Part shown: piece after piece, positions 26,717 through 35,108 of the stretch
Layout: each line of letters opens with the position of its first letter
How positions within the stretch are numbered: the stretch's first letter is position 1
NCBI RefSeq assembly: GCF_002024805.1
Contig: NZ_CP014337.1
Span: forward strand, 558,001-622,000
Direction: 5' to 3'
Length of the DNA stretch: 64,000 bases
Origin: Elizabethkingia bruuniana
GTDB lineage: Bacteria; Bacteroidota; Bacteroidia; Flavobacteriales; Weeksellaceae
Notes under the pieces: model-generated
What the model was told of the DNA's origin: nothing
The model's input: the letters and a program-made list of their open reading frames with translations, nothing else
Database searches by the model: none
Translations under genes and position numbers: made by a program

Positions 26717-27175
26717 ATGATTACAATCAACAATTTTGAAGAATATAAATCGCTGGAAGGTGTCATGGTGGGCAACTCTTCCTGGCATATCATAGATCAG
26801 AAACAGATCAATCAGTTCGCAGATGCAACATTGGATCATCAGTGGATTCATGTTGATCCAAATAAGGCAGAATGTGAAGGTCCTTATAAGTCAACAATTG
26901 CGCATGGCTATTTAACCTTATCCCTTATTCCTTACCTGTGGAAGCAGATCGCAGAAGTAAAGAATGTCAATATGGAGATTAATTACGGGATAGAAAACCT
27001 AAGATTTGGGCTTCCGGTAAAAGTTAATTCTGAAGTTTCTTTGCAGGCAACTATAAAATCGGTTAACAATCTTAGAGGAACGATCAAAGTGACTATCGAA
27101 GCTAAGCTTCTCATTAAAGGAGAGTCTAAACCAGCTTATACAGGAGATGTGATTTTTCTCTACCATTTTAAATAA
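26717..27175 (+). CDS. MaoC-like hydratase
   Basis: A 152-residue hot-dog-fold protein. The hydratase-2 motif is readable in FADATLDHQWIHVDPNKAE and the substrate-channel helix in IAHGYLTLSLIPYLWKQ. Such proteins hydrate enoyl-CoA thioesters. The length fits single-domain bacterial MaoC dehydratases. It is a stand-alone gene; the acyl substrate is unknown. Confidence 0.9.
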   Translation: MITINNFEEYKSLEGVMVGNSSWHIIDQKQINQFADATLDHQWIHVDPNKAECEGPYKSTIAHGYLTLSLIPYLWKQIAEVKNVNMEINYGIENLRFGLPVKVNSEVSLQATIKSVNNLRGTIKVTIEAKLLIKGESKPAYTGDVIFLYHFK

Positions 27176-27323
27176 AACGGGTAGCACCCAGGATACAAAT
27201 AAAGCTATGATGAGGTTAGTCATTATGAATTATATTTAATAATAATAAGTTTTTGTAATTATTATATTTGAGCATTCGGTTATTAGAAGTTTTTATAGCA
27301 ACTTTTATTAATAAAAATCCTGA

Positions 27324-28055
27324 ATGAAAAAAATATTATTATTTATTTTACCTGTATACCTATCATTTGCTCAAGAGAAGGAAAATAAAATCATAACCCA
27401 AGGCTACCCAATAGATCAACAATATTATATTGGTGGTGAAGTACAATTCTATAAAGAATTGCATCAAGTTTTAATAGATAAAAAACTAAAGCCGTGTGAC
27501 AATAAAAATGAATTGTACACAGCTTGGATCATAATTAATCCAGATGCTTCTATTATAATTCCAAAAGAGCAAGATGTCAAGGATATTAATGAAATAAGAT
27601 GTACCTATAATTTGGTTAGAGATAGTTTCAAATATCTAAATAATTGGAAACCTGCGACTGTAGAAGGGAAGAGTATTACTGCTAATACATATATAGCTAT
27701 TTTCCCTGATGCCCTCTTTGACAATTATAAAGAAGGTTATAACTTGGATGACTACATTTCTGCTCCTGAATATACTGATGGAATGAATGTTTTTCGTGAA
27801 AGATTTGTTAAGGTTGCTAGCTTTGATCGTTTCAGAGTTAAAAATATAAAAAGGATTGTAATAGATTTTAGTGTATCTGATAAAGGTGAAATTGAAGAAA
27901 TTCAACCTGATAAAAGTAGTGGCAATAGAAAATTCGACGAAATGCTTATTAACAGTATTAAAAAGATAGGAGGCACGTGGACTCCAGGAACGATTCATGG
28001 TGTTCCCGTTAATAGCCGTTTTAGATTTCCCATAAATTTAAATTATACAGATTAA
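27324..28055 (+). CDS. secreted TonB C-terminal-domain protein
   Basis: A 243-residue protein with a signal peptide (MKKILLFILPVYLSFAQ). The C-terminal 75 residues form a TonB-C-like domain: RIVIDFSVSDKGEIEEIQPD, MLINSIKKIGGTWTPGTI and PVNSRFRFPINL. There is no membrane anchor or proline-rich spacer, so it is a free periplasmic variant rather than a classic energiser. It ends 5 bases before a degraded tRNA-Leu end at 28060. A prophage gene at 31655-32554 has the same C-terminal domain, so it may be left-over cargo of an older element. Confidence 0.8.
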   Translation: MKKILLFILPVYLSFAQEKENKIITQGYPIDQQYYIGGEVQFYKELHQVLIDKKLKPCDNKNELYTAWIIINPDASIIIPKEQDVKDINEIRCTYNLVRDSFKYLNNWKPATVEGKSITANTYIAIFPDALFDNYKEGYNLDDYISAPEYTDGMNVFRERFVKVASFDRFRVKNIKRIVIDFSVSDKGEIEEIQPDKSSGNRKFDEMLINSIKKIGGTWTPGTIHGVPVNSRFRFPINLNYTD

Positions 28056-28059
28056 TATA

Positions 28060-28082
28060 ATTGTACCCAGTGTTGGAATCGA
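28060..28082 (-). other. degraded tRNA-Leu 3' end (old attachment site)
   Basis: ATTGTACCCAGTG, two changed bases, then GGAATCGA matches the 3' end of the tRNA-Leu fragment at 31147. The match stops in the T-arm. It looks like the scar of an earlier insertion at the same tRNA. Confidence 0.55.
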
Positions 28083-28162
28083 GTAAGGTTTTATTTGTTT
28101 TCCTTGGGTTTGCCTGGTTCTGCTACTACTGTTTTTATAATATAAATTATAAGGGTCTGATA

Positions 28163-29653
28163 TTAATGGTGTTTTATTTGTTTATCCAATAATTTGATTT
28201 GTTCTTTTGCATTGGTATTCTCAGGAGAGTATTCCAATGAGCGTCGGTAGTTTTTAAGAGCCATTAATTTATTACCTGAGCTTTCATAAGCTTCTGCAAG
28301 ACTGTCGTAAGTATTACCGGAACTTGGATATAGTTGTGTATTTAGACTGAAAATTTCAATTGCCTGCTTCATATATCCAATGTGTAACAAGGTATAACCC
28401 CAATCATTCAAAGAAGCTTCTGAAAGGTTAAATTGACTATCTTTCAGCTGGAGTTTTTTATAAATTTCTTTAGACTTTGTATACTTTGTTTTTAGCAGCT
28501 CTGTATGCAGAAGCCCAAGCGCAGGAGGTAAACCTGTTCCTGTATAAGGATGTAATTCAGGAATATAAAATCCTGCCAGCTGCTCAATGAGTTTTTCAGG
28601 ATTAGCACCTCTTAAATTGGTTAAAATAATAAAACCAATCTTGTCTTCGGGATAATAATACATGGCTGAACGCATTCCACCACTTCCGTAAACAAAAGGA
28701 TGCTGCTTTCGCAGTGATACGGACCATCCTAATCCTCTGGGTGCAGTAGTTCCGTTATTATGTAAGGACGGAGTCCACATTATTTTCAAAGATTTCTGAT
28801 CGATAAATTTTCCTTCAGTAAGATGAATCAGCCAATCAGCCAACTCTTTGGCTGTACTATTAATACCTGCTGCAGGGCGAGTGAGTATTGAAAATTCTTC
28901 AAAAACCCTGGTAAGCTGGCTGCTGCGTTTCCAAAGACCGTTTCGGTTGAATTTATAAGAGTAAGATTCAGTCATGTTTTTTATTACATCGAAGGAATCT
29001 CCAAAATTCGTTTGCTGCATATTAGCGGGGACAAATTCCTGCTCTGTTACAAAGGAGGTAAAAGGCTTTTTTGATAGTTTTTCAATGATCTGACCAAGGA
29101 GTACATAATTGGTTTGGTTGTATTCTGATTTTTCTCCCGGAGCAAAGCGAATGGGTAAGGTTTTTACCTTTTCTAAAGCAATGGTATCCTCTCCGGGAAC
29201 AATCATTTTTCCTGTATCTCCGTCTACAATATCTGGAAGACCGGAAGTATGGGTAAGCAATTGTTTGATTGTTATCTTATGCCAGGGTTCCGGAAGATTG
29301 CTAAGATAAACTGAAGCATAGTCATCGAGTTTTATCTGTCCGTTTTCTATGAGCTTCACAAGTGCAGTGCCTGTGAAACATTTTGTCATCGAATTAATTG
29401 GAAAAAGAGTGTTGACTGTTACAGGGATATTGAACGGAATATTGGCTGTTCCATATGCTGCGAGTTTTATTATTTTTCCATTTTTAATAATGGCAACTTG
29501 CATTCCCGGAATTCTGCTGTATTTCATTTTTGCCTTAAGAAAAGAATCTACTTGTTGAGAGAGATTCTGTGTGAAAGCAGGTGTGCTATATATCAATATA
29601 AAAATAAGCCCAACTCGATACATGAGTGATATGAGGGCTGAATGGCCTTTCAT
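28163..29653 (-). CDS. beta-lactamase-related serine hydrolase with C-terminal TPR
   Basis: A 496-residue protein from the ATG at 29653 (MKGHSALISLMYRVGLIF, signal peptide ending near TPAFTQ); ATGs 12 codons up or 10 down are possible. The class-C beta-lactamase fold has SxxK in PINSMTKCFTG, a Tyr motif in SEYNQTNYVLLGQI, and a KTG-like VYGSGGM. Residues about 400-496 hold tetratricopeptide-like helices (LHIGYMKQAIEIFSLNTQLY; YDSLAEAYESSGNKLMALKN). It is probably a periplasmic peptidase or esterase acting on D-amino peptides. A broken copy of its 3' end lies at 15870. Confidence 0.88.
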   Translation of the reverse strand: MKGHSALISLMYRVGLIFILIYSTPAFTQNLSQQVDSFLKAKMKYSRIPGMQVAIIKNGKIIKLAAYGTANIPFNIPVTVNTLFPINSMTKCFTGTALVKLIENGQIKLDDYASVYLSNLPEPWHKITIKQLLTHTSGLPDIVDGDTGKMIVPGEDTIALEKVKTLPIRFAPGEKSEYNQTNYVLLGQIIEKLSKKPFTSFVTEQEFVPANMQQTNFGDSFDVIKNMTESYSYKFNRNGLWKRSSQLTRVFEEFSILTRPAAGINSTAKELADWLIHLTEGKFIDQKSLKIMWTPSLHNNGTTAPRGLGWSVSLRKQHPFVYGSGGMRSAMYYYPEDKIGFIILTNLRGANPEKLIEQLAGFYIPELHPYTGTGLPPALGLLHTELLKTKYTKSKEIYKKLQLKDSQFNLSEASLNDWGYTLLHIGYMKQAIEIFSLNTQLYPSSGNTYDSLAEAYESSGNKLMALKNYRRSLEYSPENTNAKEQIKLLDKQIKHH

Positions 29654-29689
29654 ACCAATATTTTCAGATATTTCTTTTAAAGACATCAC

Positions 29690-30213
29690 TATATAATTTC
29701 ACCAGTGAAGGTACTAATTAAATTGGTGTATGTATTTATAAATTAAGTATTTATGTATTTTATTGATAAGCCTTGTTTGTGGGTGTAATTATTAAATTTT
29801 TTAGCTGATAACTTTAATAAGATGAGATTAACGGATTTTATCTTATGCCTGAATTTTTTAGTGATAAAATAAAAAAAGACTATCATTTTGAGACAGTCTC
29901 CTTTCCGTATATCTAAAAGCCTATTGCTGACAGGTTGCTCCCCAGCAGAGCCCACTTCCTCTTGGGCTTTAATACTAAATTGATTTTTTTTGTTTTTATA
30001 TAGCTTGAATACCTATAATTTCTGAACAATATTACCAATATTAATCGCGATAATTTTTTATTAAATATGTAAAAGGTAATAAAAAATGAAAGCGAGTGCA
30101 ATAAGATATTTACAAGTCGTATTTCATTAGATGTTTAGTAAATAAGATGTTTTATATTTTCTATTTGCATTTTGATAAAACCAGTATTATTAATTATGAA
30201 GATACACAATAGG
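29690..30213. other. intergenic region with one terminator
   Basis: About 520 bases with no convincing gene. A minus-strand terminator lies at 29871-29899. Several weak short frames are seen but none has coding character. Confidence 0.5.
29871..29899 (-). terminator. minus-strand terminator
   Basis: On the minus strand AGACTGTC pairs with GATAGTCT (one mismatch) and is followed by seven Ts. It suits transcription from the membrane-protein gene at 30214-30978. Confidence 0.6.
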
Positions 30214-30978
30214 TTATTTCGGAGTGACTATGCCAGTGATTTTTTTTGGTAAATCGTGAAAACCGGAAACTAGCTTATCAAAATTGCCCGACAAAGCAAA
30301 GGGCAGCAGAATGCCAAGACTGAGAAAGGTGAGCGAAAGAACAATGTCGAATGCCGATGGCATACCGGAAATTATGCCGTAAGTTTTGATCGAAAACCCC
30401 ATGCCTTTGTCGGAATACACCTTTTGGGCTTTGGCATTTTTAAACTTTTCTGACGGCTCATTGACCTTATCGCGCCACGTTTCATTGGGATTGATTTCTA
30501 TAACACCATAACCCGGGTCGTTCTTGTCTTCAATAAAAGCTACAAACCGCCCAGTGTAGAAATTGGGCAACTCGCCTATAGTGATAAATTGGCGAATAGT
30601 GGTTTGATAAGGTTCTCCGATATCAGGGAAAACTGTTAGTGTGAATATGAATTGATGATTTAAATTATTCACCACTAAGCCGGCTTCTTTAAGTTTGTCG
30701 ACCCGTGCGGGCACTCGTCGGGCATTTCCGCCTCCTATATTTTCGCCATTTCCGGACATTTTTCTGAATTTGGAAATCAGACCACGCGTGAAAATTATCG
30801 ACCACAAAAATGTGAGCCCGATAAACCCGAAGATGGTAAACGGAATCCAACTACCCGGAATCATACCGCTTGAACCTGCTGCTACCATTCCTATGAATAC
30901 ACCAATCCCCATCCAGGTTAATGCTTTAAACAAAAGTCTACGCAAGTTGAATGGTCTCCTTTTTCCCTCGTTGTTCAT
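30214..30978 (-). CDS. hypothetical membrane protein
   Basis: A 254-residue protein I cannot assign. Two N-terminal membrane helices (KALTWMGIGVFIGMVAAG; WIPFTIFGFIGLTFLWSII) are followed by a soluble beta-rich middle (VPARVDKLKEAGLVVNNLNH; FVAFIEDKNDPGYGVIEINP) and a C-terminal helix (IVLSLTFLSLGILLPFAL). The coding stretch looks more GC-rich than its neighbours, which may indicate transfer. It lies between the serine hydrolase and the prophage end. Confidence 0.75.
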   Translation of the reverse strand: MNNEGKRRPFNLRRLLFKALTWMGIGVFIGMVAAGSSGMIPGSWIPFTIFGFIGLTFLWSIIFTRGLISKFRKMSGNGENIGGGNARRVPARVDKLKEAGLVVNNLNHQFIFTLTVFPDIGEPYQTTIRQFITIGELPNFYTGRFVAFIEDKNDPGYGVIEINPNETWRDKVNEPSEKFKNAKAQKVYSDKGMGFSIKTYGIISGMPSAFDIVLSLTFLSLGILLPFALSGNFDKLVSGFHDLPKKITGIVTPK

Positions 30979-31116
30979 ATAATAAGTTATGTTATACCAA
31001 ATTTATTACTTTAACTTGAGCTCGGGATAAGAAGAAAAAAGAAAAATGCAAAAACCAATCTTTATACTTGTTTTATAGCAGTTTGGTAAGGTTGAACTTT
31101 TAGATATAAAATAAAA

Positions 31117-31143
31117 AAAGGCTTAAACATTGTTTAAGCCTTT
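31117..31143. terminator. terminator of the tRNA-Leu locus
   Basis: AAAGGCTTAAAC (31117-31128) pairs perfectly with GTTTAAGCCTTT (31132-31143). On the minus strand a T-run follows, just after the tRNA 3' end. Confidence 0.88.
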
Positions 31144-31149
31144 CCATTG

Positions 31150-31204
31150 TACCCAGTGCCGGAATCGAACCGGCACGCCTCGCGGCACTAGAGTTTGAGT
31201 CTAG
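31150..31204 (-). other. truncated tRNA-Leu(CAA), prophage attL
   Basis: The minus strand reads an anticodon arm (CTAGA, loop CTCAAAC, TCTAG), a variable arm, a T-arm with TTCGATT loop and the acceptor strand ACTGGGT-A. The D-arm and 5' acceptor strand are missing and replaced by unrelated sequence. This is the pattern of an att site where an element used the tRNA 3' half. The complete gene should lie at the far prophage end. Confidence 0.8.
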
Positions 31205-31291
31205 AATTGAGTTAGTTTAAAATTTTTACAAATCTGAAAATCAAATAGTTGTAGTTAGTTAATATTTGTTTTACGACGTTTTTCATTGTTG

Positions 31292-31315
31292 TTTTACACG
31301 GTATTTTACACGGTA
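31292..31315 (+). repeat. tandem 12-bp direct repeat near attL
   Basis: TTTTACACGGTA occurs twice back to back (31292-31303 and 31304-31315), about 90 bases inside the att site. A related TTTTACGACG lies at 31269. These are placed like arm-type integrase or excisionase sites. Confidence 0.6.
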
Positions 31316-31337
31316 TATTTTTAAATAAATACTATGC

Positions 31338-31649
31338 TTATTTAGTTTTATCCTTTATCCTATCTTTATTAAAGTCTCTTAAAGCATCCATAGTTGCTGC
31401 GTAGACAATTTTATAAAGATCAGATTTTTTCATATCATCTCTTTTCTCTCCATTTCCAGTTCTTAACCAGTCTTCATTTACATCAAAGAATTTCGCTAAA
31501 GCAGCAATTGTTTTTTCACTCGGATGCTTCACTTGTCCTTTTTCTAATCTCCCCAAAGAAGAAGATTGAATTCCAGTATTGTCTGAAACAACATAATTTG
31601 TTACTCCTTTCTCATCTCTAAGCGATATGTAACGATCTTTTATTGACAT
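31338..31649 (-). CDS. Xre-family HTH regulator
   Basis: A 103-residue protein. The HTH is in VTNYVVSDNTGIQSSSLGRL with the following KHPSEKTIAALAKFFDVNED, a phage-repressor-like arrangement. The C-terminal third is charged and helical. It is the first gene inside attL, transcribed toward the attachment site, and 5 bases downstream of the TonB-C gene on the same strand. Its target is unknown. Confidence 0.85.
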   Translation of the reverse strand: MSIKDRYISLRDEKGVTNYVVSDNTGIQSSSLGRLEKGQVKHPSEKTIAALAKFFDVNEDWLRTGNGEKRDDMKKSDLYKIVYAATMDALRDFNKDRIKDKTK

Positions 31650-31654
31650 GCTTT

Positions 31655-32554
31655 TTATATATTTATTGTTACTGGGAATCTGAATCTAGATCTTACAGGA
31701 TATCCGTTAATCTTTGCCGGACTCCATTTACCATGGATTGATTTAATTGTTCTTTCGGATTCTCTGTTAAAGTCATAATCAGGTCCAGAAGCTTTAACAT
31801 CGGAAATAGAACCATCTCTTTCTATAATAAAAGTAACTGTAGTCTTAAATGTACCTTCATTTTTTATTACAGATGAATTATCAAAATTATTATTGAAAAG
31901 ATTTCTGAACTTTTCTAAGCCACCTGCGAATTCTGCCTGTTGATCAACACTATCATAGACATCCGTATCGTTTACATCAATAACTTTCCCATTAGACTTT
32001 TCCTCTAATGCCTTTATTTCGTTTAAGGTTGCAAGAGCACTAAACGCTCTGTACTCATCTACATACATATTAGGATTATATTTAATTACTTTAATAGTAT
32101 TATCCATATACTGTATTCTGATACTTTGTATTTTTATTATTACTACGACACCTGTTAACCAAACATAATCAAATGACCATTCTCCTGTTTTTTGATATCC
32201 TACGGGACCAATACCTTTTACTGTCTTATAAAAACCTTCATTTGAATTAACTAAGTCTCCCACTGAATTGACTCCAGCTATTGTAAACCAGACGTATTTT
32301 ATTGTTTTTTTTAAAGGGTTATAAACTCTGATGGTTGCTCCTGTTGAATATTTATCTCCTGTTGCATCATATTTCAAAATTCCTAAACCATATTTTGCCG
32401 TATCATCAAAAGGTTTAAGTTCATTATCTAAACGCTTATATAGTTTTGAAATTTCATCAGTATATGTTTCTATGCTATGATTTTTTTGTTCTGTACCTGA
32501 TTGTGCAAAAGTAAGTCCTGAAATAATGATAAAAAGGATTAGTATTTTTTTCAT
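31655..32554 (-). CDS. secreted TonB C-terminal-domain protein (prophage cargo)
   Basis: A 299-residue protein with a signal peptide (MKKILILFIIISGLTFAQ). The middle part (TIRVYNPLKKTIKYVWFTIA) looks like an immunoglobulin-type beta domain. The C-terminal 80 residues are TonB-C-like (KTTVTFIIERDGSISDVKAS; SIHGKWSPAKINGYPVRSRF). It starts 1 base after the stop of the DUF4468-like gene, so both are one unit. An envelope-altering role during lysogeny is inferred. Confidence 0.8.
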   Translation of the reverse strand: MKKILILFIIISGLTFAQSGTEQKNHSIETYTDEISKLYKRLDNELKPFDDTAKYGLGILKYDATGDKYSTGATIRVYNPLKKTIKYVWFTIAGVNSVGDLVNSNEGFYKTVKGIGPVGYQKTGEWSFDYVWLTGVVVIIKIQSIRIQYMDNTIKVIKYNPNMYVDEYRAFSALATLNEIKALEEKSNGKVIDVNDTDVYDSVDQQAEFAGGLEKFRNLFNNNFDNSSVIKNEGTFKTTVTFIIERDGSISDVKASGPDYDFNRESERTIKSIHGKWSPAKINGYPVRSRFRFPVTINI

Positions 32555-32555
32555 C

Positions 32556-33113
32556 TTACCAATCTTCGGTTTTGGTGATGGACTTATTCAGTCCATTTGT
32601 AAAGTCATTTACAGTATTTTCTATACGATTAAATATTTCTTTATCTATCCAAACTGAACCATCCTTTTTAAAAACAGATTTACCAAGAATTCCACTTCCC
32701 CCAGTCAAATACATGCTTTTCTCAGTCCCACTGCTGCTAGGCAACTCAATATATTCATAAACAGGTTTAATCATTATTTTCCCGTCTTTGAAATTAAATT
32801 CATATACACTATTTAGGACCCAAGTATTTACCATGCCAAATACCTTGTTTGCTTCAAATCTCTGTCTTGACCTTAATTTTATTTGACTTGGTTCAACTTC
32901 ATTAAATCCATCTCCTTTCAAATTCTTAAAGTTGGAGTAGATATACATTTTTGCCTTGTCAAATATTTGTTTTTGAGTAAGTCCAGGATATTCAATTACA
33001 ATAAAATCTTTTTCCGGCATTTCTGCATTTTTAAAATTATCCGGAGTTAACTTAAACTGAGCTGTAGATATAGAGAATATCCCAACAGCTAGGATTGTAA
33101 ATATTTTGTTCAT
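32556..33113 (-). CDS. secreted DUF4468-like protein (prophage cargo)
   Basis: A 185-residue protein with a signal peptide (MNKIFTILAVGIFSISTAQF). The fold signature IVIEYPGLTQKQIFDKAKMY and the beta-rich FEFN-type segment (VYEFNFKDGKIMIKPVYEYI) resemble DUF4468 periplasmic proteins of Bacteroidetes. Function unknown. It is the first gene of the minus-strand cargo unit with the TonB-C protein and Xre gene behind it. Confidence 0.7.
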   Translation of the reverse strand: MNKIFTILAVGIFSISTAQFKLTPDNFKNAEMPEKDFIVIEYPGLTQKQIFDKAKMYIYSNFKNLKGDGFNEVEPSQIKLRSRQRFEANKVFGMVNTWVLNSVYEFNFKDGKIMIKPVYEYIELPSSSGTEKSMYLTGGSGILGKSVFKKDGSVWIDKEIFNRIENTVNDFTNGLNKSITKTEDW

Positions 33114-33331
33114 ATAAATAGTGTTTCAAAATGAATACAAATATATAATAATAAATTGATTGCTTTTTATTTGCTATTTACGGGAAACCATAATGTCATT
33201 TAATATTTTCTTTTATGGAGAAAATAAATCAAATAATAGTGTATTTGTATTAATTTTTTATTTATTTTAGCAGAAACCGAAAATAAGTTGATATGAATTA
33301 GTAATTTTACTTTTAGATTAAAATTTTAAAA

Positions 33332-33598
33332 ATGAAAGCAAAACAACTAATTGTTTCAGTTCTGGGATTAAGCACAATTGTAGCATGTTCTTCTGATAGG
33401 GATCAGGAAACAACAAATACAACCTTAAGAACATCAACTTCGGTTAAAAGTATTAGATATAAGTCCGATACTTTAAAACCAATCCAATCACAAATAAATG
33501 GAATTACAACAAAAGCAGCCTCAGATGGAGAAGAAACTTCTCAGTCAATCGACAGCTCAGAAACAATCGATCCGACAAAATCGGGCAGACCAAAATAG
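33332..33598 (+). CDS. small lipoprotein
   Basis: An 88-residue protein with a clear lipobox (STIVACSS, lipid Cys at about 19). The mature part is Thr/Ser-rich and low-complexity, ending PTKSGRPK. No domain. It overlaps the start of the next membrane-protein gene in another frame, so the pair is probably coupled. A surface or periplasmic cargo role is inferred. Confidence 0.7.
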   Translation: MKAKQLIVSVLGLSTIVACSSDRDQETTNTTLRTSTSVKSIRYKSDTLKPIQSQINGITTKAASDGEETSQSIDSSETIDPTKSGRPK

Positions 33599-34067
33599 GC
33601 TTCAAATTATAGGAACGGCAATTATATTAATTGCCGCTCTTTTGCCCTTTTTGAATAATTTTTTAAAATTTATTTCACCGATAATAAACTACGACCCAGA
33701 TGCTATTGTTCCCAATACTGTAGGGAAAGAGTATTTATACTATGATACTGTAATTTATTATTTAGCAGTTCCGTGTATTGCAATTCTCGTTGGTATTGCT
33801 CAATTTTTAAAACCTTACAAGTTCAGTTATTATATACTGATTGCATCTGGTTATTTTCACTTAATAACTTACATTAATTTTATTTTCTTTAATAATAACA
33901 ATATAGATGTGATAGCAAAAATTGCTATTGTTGCCATTTTATGCTTACTTCTAATTCTTATATATTTCTTATCTAATTATCAGAAAAGCTTAGAAGATAG
34001 AGATAAATTTAACATCAGTACTATTGATCGCTTAATATCCATACTAAAAAAGAAGAACAGCCTTTAA
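33525..34067 (+). CDS. four-helix membrane protein
   Basis: A 180-residue protein; the start at 33525 (MEKKLLSQSTAQ) is preferred over one 9 codons upstream, but both overlap the lipoprotein gene. Four membrane helices are evident (LQIIGTAIILIAALLPFL; YYLAVPCIAILVGIAQFL; YYILIASGYFHLITYINFIF; IAKIAIVAILCLLLILIYFL). No family is recognised. It could be a membrane partner of the lipoprotein or a superinfection-exclusion protein; neither is shown. Confidence 0.65.
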   Translation: MEKKLLSQSTAQKQSIRQNRADQNRLQIIGTAIILIAALLPFLNNFLKFISPIINYDPDAIVPNTVGKEYLYYDTVIYYLAVPCIAILVGIAQFLKPYKFSYYILIASGYFHLITYINFIFFNNNNIDVIAKIAIVAILCLLLILIYFLSNYQKSLEDRDKFNISTIDRLISILKKKNSL

Positions 34068-34070
34068 TTT

Positions 34071-34310
34071 ATGGGAAATATTAGAAGGGAAAAAGCCAGA
34101 ATTTTAATGGGGCTTAGCGATCGCTTGTGGGAGGACTATACAAATAATCTTCTGTCTGAAGAAAGTTATCTGTTAAAACTAGAAAAGGTGAGAAAGCAGA
34201 TAAATAAAGACGTATTATCTGGCTTAAAAGAACTGAAAATTTTTGCAAGTGAATTAGGATACACTATTCATGAGGTAACCCCAGAAGTATATACATTTAG
34301 CTTTAATTAA
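34071..34310 (+). CDS. hypothetical protein
   Basis: A 79-residue helical, charged protein (KARILMGLSDRLWEDYTNNL; LEKVRKQINKDVLSGLKELK). It follows the membrane-protein gene by 3 bases. Its end converges with the repressor gene, overlapping by 4 bases. No family recognised. Confidence 0.6.
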   Translation: MGNIRREKARILMGLSDRLWEDYTNNLLSEESYLLKLEKVRKQINKDVLSGLKELKIFASELGYTIHEVTPEVYTFSFN

Positions 34311-34819
34311 TTTTTAACAGTTGTTTTATTTAATGATTTCATTAACTCTTTCATGTCTTTATTCATTTCGTCTTGCTTCTTAACCAACTTTAAAATTTGA
34401 TCCTGAATAAATAAAAGGCTTTTATCCTGTGTGTTGACTTGAGCAAATAAAAGTGTAACAACATCTAAGATGCCCTCTATAGTGTCGTTGGGTTGTGAAA
34501 TTGAGTCATTATTATCATATATAATTTCAGATTGAGTATTTTTAGAGTTCAACATTTCTCCTTTCCCTTCCAAAAGCCAAATTTCGTTCAATTCTGGAAA
34601 TGCCAAACAAAATTTATCAACAGTGTATTTTGTCAAATATTTTTCTCCTTTTAAAGCTGCATTTAAATTTGGACGTGATAATCCAACTTCTTTAGCGACA
34701 AGCGTCTGATTCTTATATGCTTTAGGATTTTTAGTTAAAAGGTAATCCATTACCTGATTTAATCTTTTATCTAAATCTTTTATACTACTATTTTGTAGTT
34801 CTGTTTCTTTTTTATTCAT
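34307..34819 (-). CDS. prophage repressor (HTH)
   Basis: A 170-residue protein. The HTH occupies about 38-75 (NQTLVAKEVGLSRPNLNAAL, then KGEKYLTKYTVDKFCLAF). A C-terminal coiled coil (LKLVKKQDEMNKDMKELMKS) probably oligomerises it. An 18-bp operator lies within its own codons 7-12 (34783-34800), and two more copies flank the rightward early promoter. It is the best candidate for the main immunity repressor. Confidence 0.82.
   Translation of the reverse strand: MNKKETELQNSSIKDLDKRLNQVMDYLLTKNPKAYKNQTLVAKEVGLSRPNLNAALKGEKYLTKYTVDKFCLAFPELNEIWLLEGKGEMLNSKNTQSEIIYDNNDSISQPNDTIEGILDVVTLLFAQVNTQDKSLLFIQDQILKLVKKQDEMNKDMKELMKSLNKTTVKN
34783..34800. promoter_or_regulatory. operator copy 3 (inside the repressor gene)
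   Basis: TACTAC-N6-GTAGTT: the same half-sites and spacing as the two operators at 35791 and 35822, with one mismatch. It lies inside the repressor coding start. Confidence 0.55.
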
Positions 34820-34842
34820 ATATTTGTTTAAATTAATTTGTT

Positions 34843-34971
34843 ATGACTGATCCTGATGATGAATATGAGAATTTATTAACATGCTGTCTATTAATACCTT
34901 GTGTTTTAGTGCTAAATTGCTTTTTATATTTTAATATATTAAGACATCTTCATAATGTATTTTACCAATGA
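34843..34971 (+). CDS. small membrane peptide
   Basis: A 42-residue frame with one hydrophobic span (LLTCCLLIPCVLVLNCFLYF). Its TGA overlaps the next ATG (ATGA), which supports translation. It is divergent from the repressor with only 23 bases between. Low certainty because it is so short. Confidence 0.4.
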   Translation: MTDPDDEYENLLTCCLLIPCVLVLNCFLYFNILRHLHNVFYQ

Positions 34972-35108
34972 AAAAACTTTTTGAACCTCCTGTAACTGCT
35001 AAAGGGATTAAGCGATTCACCTTAATCAATGTATTTATTTTTATATTTCTGCTAATTGTTTTTTTTATTTTACACAGCACAGAAAAGATTAATTGCAAAT
35101 TATTATAG
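34968..35108 (+). CDS. small membrane peptide
   Basis: A 46-residue frame with one membrane helix (FTLINVFIFIFLLIVFFIL) after a basic N-terminus. It overlaps the previous peptide by 4 bases and the 3' end of the convergent gene at 35103. No family recognised. Confidence 0.45.
   Translation: MKKLFEPPVTAKGIKRFTLINVFIFIFLLIVFFILHSTEKINCKLL

Noticed and set aside
31338-31649. Integrase at the left prophage end
   Set aside because: The att-proximal gene is a short Xre regulator without tyrosine or serine recombinase motifs; the integrase must be elsewhere.
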